Source: JBBSQE01 sp038258095 (GTDB lineage Bacteria > Actinomycetota > Thermoleophilia > Solirubrobacterales > 70-9). Taken from it: 9,007 nt of DNA. The notes under the pieces are model-generated. The model did no database searches, was not told the DNA's origin, and worked only from the letters and a program-made list of their open reading frames with translations. The position numbers were made by a program, and so were the translations under genes. Location of the stretch: positions 1-9,007 of the forward strand of contig JBBSQE010000135.1 of the NCBI GenBank assembly GCA_038258095.1, given 5' to 3'. Shown in pieces: positions 4,637-9,007 of the stretch. The first letter of the stretch is position 1, and each line of letters starts with the position of its first letter.

Positions 4637-6247
4637 CTAATGCCGGAAGTGCCGGTGCTTCGTGAAGACCATCGCGACTCCGGCCGCGTCGCAGGCGGCG
4701 ATCACCTCGGCGTCGCGCTTTGAGCCGCCGGGTTGGATGACCGCGGTGGCACCGGCTTGGATCGCCTGCTCGGGGCCGTCGGCGAAGGGGAAGAAGGCGT
4801 CTGAGGCGACGACGCTTCCCTCGAGCTTCCCGCCCGCTTCGCCCTCGAAGGCGTTGCGACACTTCTCCACGGCGAGACGGACCGAGTCGACCCGGCTCAT
4901 CTGGCCCGCCCCGATGCCGACCGTCGCGTTGTCCTTCGCGAGGATGATCGCGTTCGAGCGGACGTGGCGGACGACCGTCCAGGCGAAGAGCATGTCGCGC
5001 CATCCCTCCTCGGACGGCTGGGTCTCCGTGACGACCTCGATCATCTCCCGCGGCTCCGGGTCCCCGTCGAGATCCTGGATCAGCATGCCCCCGCGCACCT
5101 TCTTCATGTCGCGTTCGTGCGGTTCTACGAGGCGGCGCTCCTGGTTGGCCAGGATCCGGATCGCCTCCTTCTCCCCGAGGACATCGATCGCGCCCGGGTC
5201 GTAGCCGGGCGCGATCAGCACCTCGATGAAATTCTTGTGGAGCGTGTGGGCGAGGGGAAGCGAGACCGGGCGGTTGAGCGCGATCACCGCACCGTAGGCC
5301 GAGAGCGGATCGCAGAGGAGCGCCCGCATGTAGGCCTCTTCGATGTCCCGGCCGACCGCCACGCCGCACGGATTGTTGTGCTTCACGATCACGCAGGCCG
5401 GCTCCTCGAAATCCTCCAGCAGGCGCCGCGCCGAATCGAGGTCCAGCACATTGTTCATCGAGAGCGCCCTGCCGTGCAGCTTCGCCACCCGGGCGAGAAC
5501 GTGCGTCCGGCTACCCGCATCGGCGTAGAGGGCCGCGCGCTGATGCGGGTTCTCGCCGTAGGAGAGGTCGAGGACCTTCTCGTAGGCGACCGCCAGGTGC
5601 GCGGGGAAATCCTCGTAGGTGCGCGAGAACCAGCGGCTGATCGCGGCGTCGTAGCGCGCCGTCTGCGCAAATGCCTCGTTGGCCAGCCAGTGCCTCGTCG
5701 AGGCCGAGACCGCGCCGTCGGACTCCTCGAGCTCCGCGAGCACGGCGTCGTAGGACTCGGGCTTGACGACGACCGCGACCGCCTCGTGGTTCTTCGCCGC
5801 AGCCCGGATCATGGTCGGCCCGCCGATATCGATGTTCTCGATCGCCGTGGCGTGGTCGGCCTCGCGCGTCGAGATCGCGTCCTCGAACGGGTAGAGGTTC
5901 ACGCAGACGAGGTCGATCGGCTCGATCGCCTCTGCCGCGAGCGTGTCCATGTGGGACTCGTCGCCCCGCCGCGCCAGCAGAGCGGCGTGCAGCCGCGGGT
6001 GGAGCGTCTTCACCCGTCCGTCGAGGATCTCCGGAGCCCCCGTGAACTCGGAGACGTCGGTCACCTCGATTCCGGCCTCGCGCAGTGCGGTGGCCGTCCC
6101 GCCCGTGGAGAGCAGCTCGACACCCATCGCCGAGAGCCCGCGCGCGAAGTCGGCTATCCCGGTCTTGTCGGACACGGACAGAAGCGCCCGCCGCACGGCC
6201 ACCGGCTGTCCCGCCGTCCCGCTTCCCTTTGCCTGCACCTCACTCAT
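4637..6247 (-). CDS. purH: Bifunctional AICAR transformylase / IMP cyclohydrolase PurH
   Basis: PurH performs the last two steps of IMP synthesis: formylation of AICAR from 10-formyl-tetrahydrofolate, then ring closure. The 536-residue length is normal. The N-terminal cyclohydrolase (MGS-like) domain shows SVSDKTG (24-30), LSTGGT (46-51), GRVKTLHP (77-84), NLYPF (117-121) and IDIGGPTMIRAAAKN (139-153). The transformylase domain shows YGENPHQ (230-236), the catalytic Lys-His in VKHNNPCG (288-295), SAYG (316-319), GIGAGQMSRVDSVRLA (444-459), SDAFFPFADG (482-491) and the conserved end FTKHRHFRH. ATG 6247 overlaps the purN stop by 8 nt (ATGAGTGA) and has only a weak ribosome site, so translation is probably coupled to purN. 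It is the last gene of the purF-purN-purH unit. No key residue appears to be missing. Confidence 0.97.
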   Translation of the reverse strand: MSEVQAKGSGTAGQPVAVRRALLSVSDKTGIADFARGLSAMGVELLSTGGTATALREAGIEVTDVSEFTGAPEILDGRVKTLHPRLHAALLARRGDESHMDTLAAEAIEPIDLVCVNLYPFEDAISTREADHATAIENIDIGGPTMIRAAAKNHEAVAVVVKPESYDAVLAELEESDGAVSASTRHWLANEAFAQTARYDAAISRWFSRTYEDFPAHLAVAYEKVLDLSYGENPHQRAALYADAGSRTHVLARVAKLHGRALSMNNVLDLDSARRLLEDFEEPACVIVKHNNPCGVAVGRDIEEAYMRALLCDPLSAYGAVIALNRPVSLPLAHTLHKNFIEVLIAPGYDPGAIDVLGEKEAIRILANQERRLVEPHERDMKKVRGGMLIQDLDGDPEPREMIEVVTETQPSEEGWRDMLFAWTVVRHVRSNAIILAKDNATVGIGAGQMSRVDSVRLAVEKCRNAFEGEAGGKLEGSVVASDAFFPFADGPEQAIQAGATAVIQPGGSKRDAEVIAACDAAGVAMVFTKHRHFRH

Positions 6248-6860
6248 CGATCACGACCTGTCTGGGGTTGGACTTATCGATCCTAGCCCTGCCCTCAGCG
6301 ACCATGCGGATCGCCTGCGGATAGATCGCGTGCTCGGTGCGATGGATCGCGTCTTCGAGAGCGGCTCGGTCGCGATCGACGGGAACGGGAACTGCCCGCT
6401 GCACGATGACCGGCCCCGAGTCGACCCCCTCGTCGACGAAGTGGACGCTGACCCCTGTGACCTTCACCCCGTAGTCCAGCGCCTGCCCGACCGCGTCGAG
6501 ACCCGGAAAGGACGGGAGCAGCGCTGGGTGCACGTTCACGATTCGCCCGCGAAACCGCGCCACGAACGGAGGAGCGAGGAGCTGCATGTAGCCGGCGAGG
6601 ACGACCAGGTCAGCGCCCAGGCCCTCGATCCAGTCCGCCATCGCTCCGTCACGGGTCGCCCGGTCGCCGTGCTCCGCTGCCGCGAACGCCTTGGCCTCTA
6701 TCCCCGCGGCGCGGGCCCGGTCGAGCGCCTGCGCTCCCGGCTTGTCGGACCCGACACCGCAGACCTCGATTTCGCCTGAGCCGTGCACCTCGTCGAGGAT
6801 CGCCTGCAGGTTCGTTCCGGTGCCGGAGGCGAGGACGACGAGCTTGAAAGGCGGGCTCAC
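6240..6860 (-). CDS. purN: Phosphoribosylglycinamide formyltransferase PurN
   Basis: PurN transfers a formyl group from 10-formyl-tetrahydrofolate to GAR, step 3 of purine synthesis. With GTG 6860 as start the protein has 206 residues, the usual size. The phosphate loop is SGTGTNLQAI (12-21). Catalytic N109 and H111 sit in VNVHPALLPSF, and D147 in HFVDEGVDSGP, matching N106, H108 and D144 of E. coli PurN with a shift of 3. SDKPGA (38-43) has Asp where many homologues have Asn. The open frame reaches back to 6947, but that part overlaps the purF end and is Ser/Pro/Arg-rich, unlike PurN. GTG 6869 is a second possible start. The gap to purF is 31 nt, with no strong Shine-Dalgarno sequence; the gene overlaps purH by 8 nt. 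The family call is secure; the exact start is less so. Confidence 0.94.
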   Translation of the reverse strand: MSPPFKLVVLASGTGTNLQAILDEVHGSGEIEVCGVGSDKPGAQALDRARAAGIEAKAFAAAEHGDRATRDGAMADWIEGLGADLVVLAGYMQLLAPPFVARFRGRIVNVHPALLPSFPGLDAVGQALDYGVKVTGVSVHFVDEGVDSGPVIVQRAVPVPVDRDRAALEDAIHRTEHAIYPQAIRMVAEGRARIDKSNPRQVVIDE

Positions 6861-6891
6861 CCGGCGCACCGTACCCGCAGGCGAGGCTGCC

Positions 6892-8373
6892 CTAGCGGGC
6901 GGCGGGCACGACAGCGATGTCCTCGAGGGCGAACTTGCCGTTCGCATCCTCGGGATCGCCGAGCGGGTAGCGGCCGGTGAAGCAGGCGTCGCAGTGCTCC
7001 TGGGCCGGCGTGCCGATGGCCTCGTAGACGCCCTCGATCGACAGGTAGGCCAGCGAGTCGGCGTCGAGCTCGTCGGCGATCTCCCCGATTGTGCGACCGG
7101 GGGCGATCATCTCCTCGCGCGTCGACATGTCGACCCCGTAGTGACAGGGGTTGCGGATCGGTGGGGCGGAGATCCGCAGGTGGACCTCCTTTGCTCCCGC
7201 ATCCCGAAGCATCCCGACGATCTGCCTTGTCGTGTTGCCGCGGACGATCGAGTCGTCGACCACGACTATGCGCTTGCCGGCCACGATCTCCGGGAGGGGG
7301 TTGAACTTCATCCGCAGACCGTGCTTTCGCAGCTCCTGGCCGGGCTGGATGAAGGTCCGTGCGACGTAGCGGTTCTTGATCAGCCCGTCGTCGCGCGGCA
7401 GGCCCGAAGCCCGCGCGAACCCGACGGCGGCCGGGTTCCCCGAGTCGGGAACCGAGATCACCAGGTCGGCCTCGACCGGAGCGTCGCGCCAGAGGATCTC
7501 TCCCATCCGGCTGCGGACCTCCTGGAGCACCCGACCCTCGAGCCGCGAGTCCGGCCGCGAGAAGTAGATGTGCTCGAAGACGCACATAGCGTGGCGGTCC
7601 GAGCGCACCACCTGGCGCGTCTCCAGACCGCGCACGGTCAGAGACACCATCTCGCCGGGCCGCACCTCGCGGAGCAACTCGGCTCCGATGATGTCGAACG
7701 CGCAGCTCTCGGAGGCGACGACGAAGCGATCCCCGATCCGCCCGAGCGAGAGCGGCCTGATCCCGTATGGGTCGCGGAACGCGACGACCGCGTGCTTCGT
7801 CATGACGACGGTCGAGTAGGCGCCCTCGAGCCGGGGCATCACGTCGGCGACGGCGTCCTCGATGTAGCGACCGCCGGTGCGGCCGTTCGAGTTCCCGTTC
7901 GCGTTCAACCCGGGCTGGTGAGAGGAGAGCAGCGCGGCCATGATCTCCGAGTCCGACGTCCCCCGGAAGCTGATGCCGCGCTCCGACAGCTCGTTCCAGA
8001 GCTCGACGGCATTGGTCAGGTTCCCGTTGTGGGCGAGGGCCAGCTCGCGGCCATCGTCGCGCCAGACCGGCTGTGCGTTCTCCCAGCCGCCGCCACCGGT
8101 CGTCGAGTAGCGCGTGTGGCCGATGGCCATGTCGCCGGCCAGCGCCTTCAGCTTCTCCTCGTCGAACACCTGGCTGACGAGGCCGGCATCCCGCATCGTC
8201 GTGATGTGGCCGCCCTCGCAGGTCGCGATCCCCGCCGACTCCTGGCCGCGATGCTGAAGCGCGTAGAGCGCGAAGTAACTGAGCCTGGCCACATCGTGGC
8301 CGGGCGCATAAACGCCGAAGACCCCGCAGTCGTCGCGCGGGCCATCGCGGTCGGTGTGACGCCGCTGGGTCAA
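6892..8373 (-). CDS. purF: Amidophosphoribosyltransferase PurF (4Fe-4S type)
   Basis: PurF commits PRPP to purine synthesis, using glutamine-derived ammonia to make phosphoribosylamine. The 493-residue protein starts with a 15-residue propeptide before C16 (CGVFGVY), the N-terminal nucleophile exposed by self-cleavage. The glutaminase domain shows HTRYSTTG (86-93), HNGNLTN (115-121) and TSDSE (139-143). The phosphoribosyltransferase domain has the PRPP loop VVVDDSIVRGNTTR (370-383). Cysteines C264, C410, C461 and C464 fit the four iron-sulfur ligands of the B. subtilis-type enzyme. A short Asn/Gly-rich insert lies at about 155-168. The start is TTG 8373: AGGTGA lies 4 nt upstream, no other ATG, GTG or TTG is available before C16, and the propeptide needs it. 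It is the first gene of purF-purN-purH and so probably carries the operon promoter in the gap upstream, which I could not locate. Confidence 0.96.
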   Translation of the reverse strand: MTQRRHTDRDGPRDDCGVFGVYAPGHDVARLSYFALYALQHRGQESAGIATCEGGHITTMRDAGLVSQVFDEEKLKALAGDMAIGHTRYSTTGGGGWENAQPVWRDDGRELALAHNGNLTNAVELWNELSERGISFRGTSDSEIMAALLSSHQPGLNANGNSNGRTGGRYIEDAVADVMPRLEGAYSTVVMTKHAVVAFRDPYGIRPLSLGRIGDRFVVASESCAFDIIGAELLREVRPGEMVSLTVRGLETRQVVRSDRHAMCVFEHIYFSRPDSRLEGRVLQEVRSRMGEILWRDAPVEADLVISVPDSGNPAAVGFARASGLPRDDGLIKNRYVARTFIQPGQELRKHGLRMKFNPLPEIVAGKRIVVVDDSIVRGNTTRQIVGMLRDAGAKEVHLRISAPPIRNPCHYGVDMSTREEMIAPGRTIGEIADELDADSLAYLSIEGVYEAIGTPAQEHCDACFTGRYPLGDPEDANGKFALEDIAVVPAAR

Positions 8374-8443
8374 GCTTTCACCTGGGCGGGGAGAGATTTG
8401 GGCGGGATTCCTGAACCATCCGCCGGAAACCGCAGGGTACCAG

Positions 8444-8496
8444 CGGGAGCGGATCCGCTCTCCCGTGGCGGGAGAAGTTCGTCCCCGAGCTCGGGG
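8444..8496. repeat. Cluster of palindromes upstream of purF
   Basis: Three symmetric elements lie close together in the 129-nt gap between the transporter gene and purF. AGCGGATCCGCT (8448-8459) is a perfect palindrome. TCTCCCG (8459-8465) pairs with CGGGAGA (8469-8475) around a 3-nt loop. CCCCGAGCTCGGGG (8483-8496) is a perfect 14-bp palindrome. CGGGAG at 8444-8449 can also pair with CTCCCG at 8460-8465, so alternative hairpins compete. They could terminate the transporter transcript, bind a regulator of purF, or form a leader structure. No U-tract follows, and I recognise no known operator. Confidence 0.45.
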
Positions 8497-8502
8497 CAGA
8501 GC

Positions 8503-9007
8503 TCAGCCGGCGTCGGTGAGACTGTCGCCCGATTCGGGGTCGAACAGCCGCAGCTTCGAGGTGTCGACCCAGAGTTCCGCCTTCTCCCCGCGCTTGACCT
8601 TTGACTCCGGGCTGAGGCGGGCCACGACCTGAGCCTGGTCGGCCCCCGGCACCTCCTCGACGCCCGCATCCTCGGCCAGCTCCTTGAGGTGCTCCGAGTC
8701 CATCTTCGCGGAGTCGAGTGAGAGGTAGACGTAGAGCTCGGACCCCATCGACTCGATCAGGTCCACCTCGGCGCTGAACCGGAGCCCTCCATCCTGGTCT
8801 TCGGCGATCTCCGCGTCCTCGAAGGCCTCGGGACGCAGGCCGGCGATCACCTCACGCGAGCCGTCGCCGGCGTCGGTGCCCTCCGGGATGTCGGTCTCGC
8901 CGATCGGTGTCTTCACCTTGCCGCCCTCGATCGTCGCCGGCATGAAGTTCATCGACGGCGAGCCGATGAACCCGGCAACGAAGATATTCTTCGGGTGGTC
9001 GTAGAGA
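8503..9007 (-). CDS. ABC transporter ATP-binding protein, MalK/UgpC type, C-terminal part
   Basis: The gene enters from beyond the right edge; 168 residues are visible, reading LYDHPKNIFVAGFIGSPSMN at their start. This is the characteristic end of the ATPase domain in sugar-type importers (family consensus: LYxxPxNxFVAxFIGSPxMN). The rest is the C-terminal TOBE/OB-fold regulatory domain: a strand pair with AGLRPEAFEDAEI, an extended FSAEVDLIESMGSELYVYL segment, an acidic helical insert, and the closing KAELWVDTSKLRLFDPESG. These subunits power uptake of maltose, glycerol-3-phosphate, oligosaccharides or related solutes at the inner face of the membrane, and one ATPase may serve several importers. 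The Walker A, signature and Walker B motifs lie outside the window. Substrate cannot be told. ATG 8952 is internal, not the start. Its relation to purF is only adjacency. Confidence 0.9.
   Translation of the reverse strand, partial: LYDHPKNIFVAGFIGSPSMNFMPATIEGGKVKTPIGETDIPEGTDAGDGSREVIAGLRPEAFEDAEIAEDQDGGLRFSAEVDLIESMGSELYVYLSLDSAKMDSEHLKELAEDAGVEEVPGADQAQVVARLSPESKVKRGEKAELWVDTSKLRLFDPESGDSLTDAG

Noticed and set aside
4964..6286. 440-codon plus-strand frame opposite purH
   Set aside because: It is an Arg/Asp/Val-rich antisense shadow. purH on the minus strand has every expected motif over its full length.
6861..6947. N-terminal extension of PurN to the ATG at 6947
   Set aside because: It overlaps the purF C-terminus, is Ser/Pro/Arg-rich and would make PurN about 30 residues longer than the family norm.
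6691..8604. 637-codon plus-strand frame opposite purN and purF
   Set aside because: It crosses several genuine minus-strand genes and the gap upstream of purF, with composition typical of an antisense frame.

Overview
This is high-GC bacterial chromosome. Genes are tightly packed, GTG and TTG starts are common (thiO, purN, purF, the small membrane gene), ThiS and ThiG are fused, ThiG has the actinobacterial-style segment LLASAVSRA, and PurF is of the 4Fe-4S type. I infer an actinobacterium, perhaps of the Thermoleophilia/Solirubrobacterales kind. Sequence alone does not prove the lineage.

Left part (1-3580), thiamine block. Two divergent units leave a 150-nt gap at 1236-1385. On the minus strand thiE (thiamine-phosphate synthase) overlaps a small four-helix membrane protein by 8 nt. 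On the plus strand a well-conserved TPP riboswitch (about 1292-1386) leads into thiO (glycine oxidase) and a thiS-thiG fusion (sulfur carrier plus thiazole synthase), joined by an ATGA overlap. ThiO makes the glycine imine, ThiSG makes the thiazole phosphate, and ThiE couples thiazole phosphate to the pyrimidine. The riboswitch contains the thiO Shine-Dalgarno sequence and its closing helix can reach the start codon, so control is probably translational. thiF, thiC and thiD are not in the window.

Middle part (3581-4636), a loose, partly decayed stretch between two housekeeping blocks. It holds a 47-codon minus-strand remnant of a 3-hydroxyisobutyrate/6-phosphogluconate-type dehydrogenase, a tRNA-Lys(UUU) gene with a few non-canonical features, and an HNH endonuclease gene. 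The zinc-ribbon N-terminal half of the HNH protein lies in frame upstream but is cut off by an amber codon. This is the least ordinary region of the window.

Right part (4637-9007), purine block on the minus strand: purF, purN and purH in that order, with 31 nt between purF and purN and an 8-nt overlap between purN and purH. They encode steps 1, 3 and 9-10 of IMP synthesis; purM is not among them. Upstream of purF is a 129-nt gap rich in palindromes, then the C-terminal end of a MalK/UgpC-type ABC transporter ATPase that runs off the window.

I see no CRISPR array, insertion sequence, integrase or defence operon. The items most worth checking are the HNH gene with its amber-separated zinc ribbon, the dehydrogenase remnant beside the tRNA, and the riboswitch that appears to mask its own gene's start signals.
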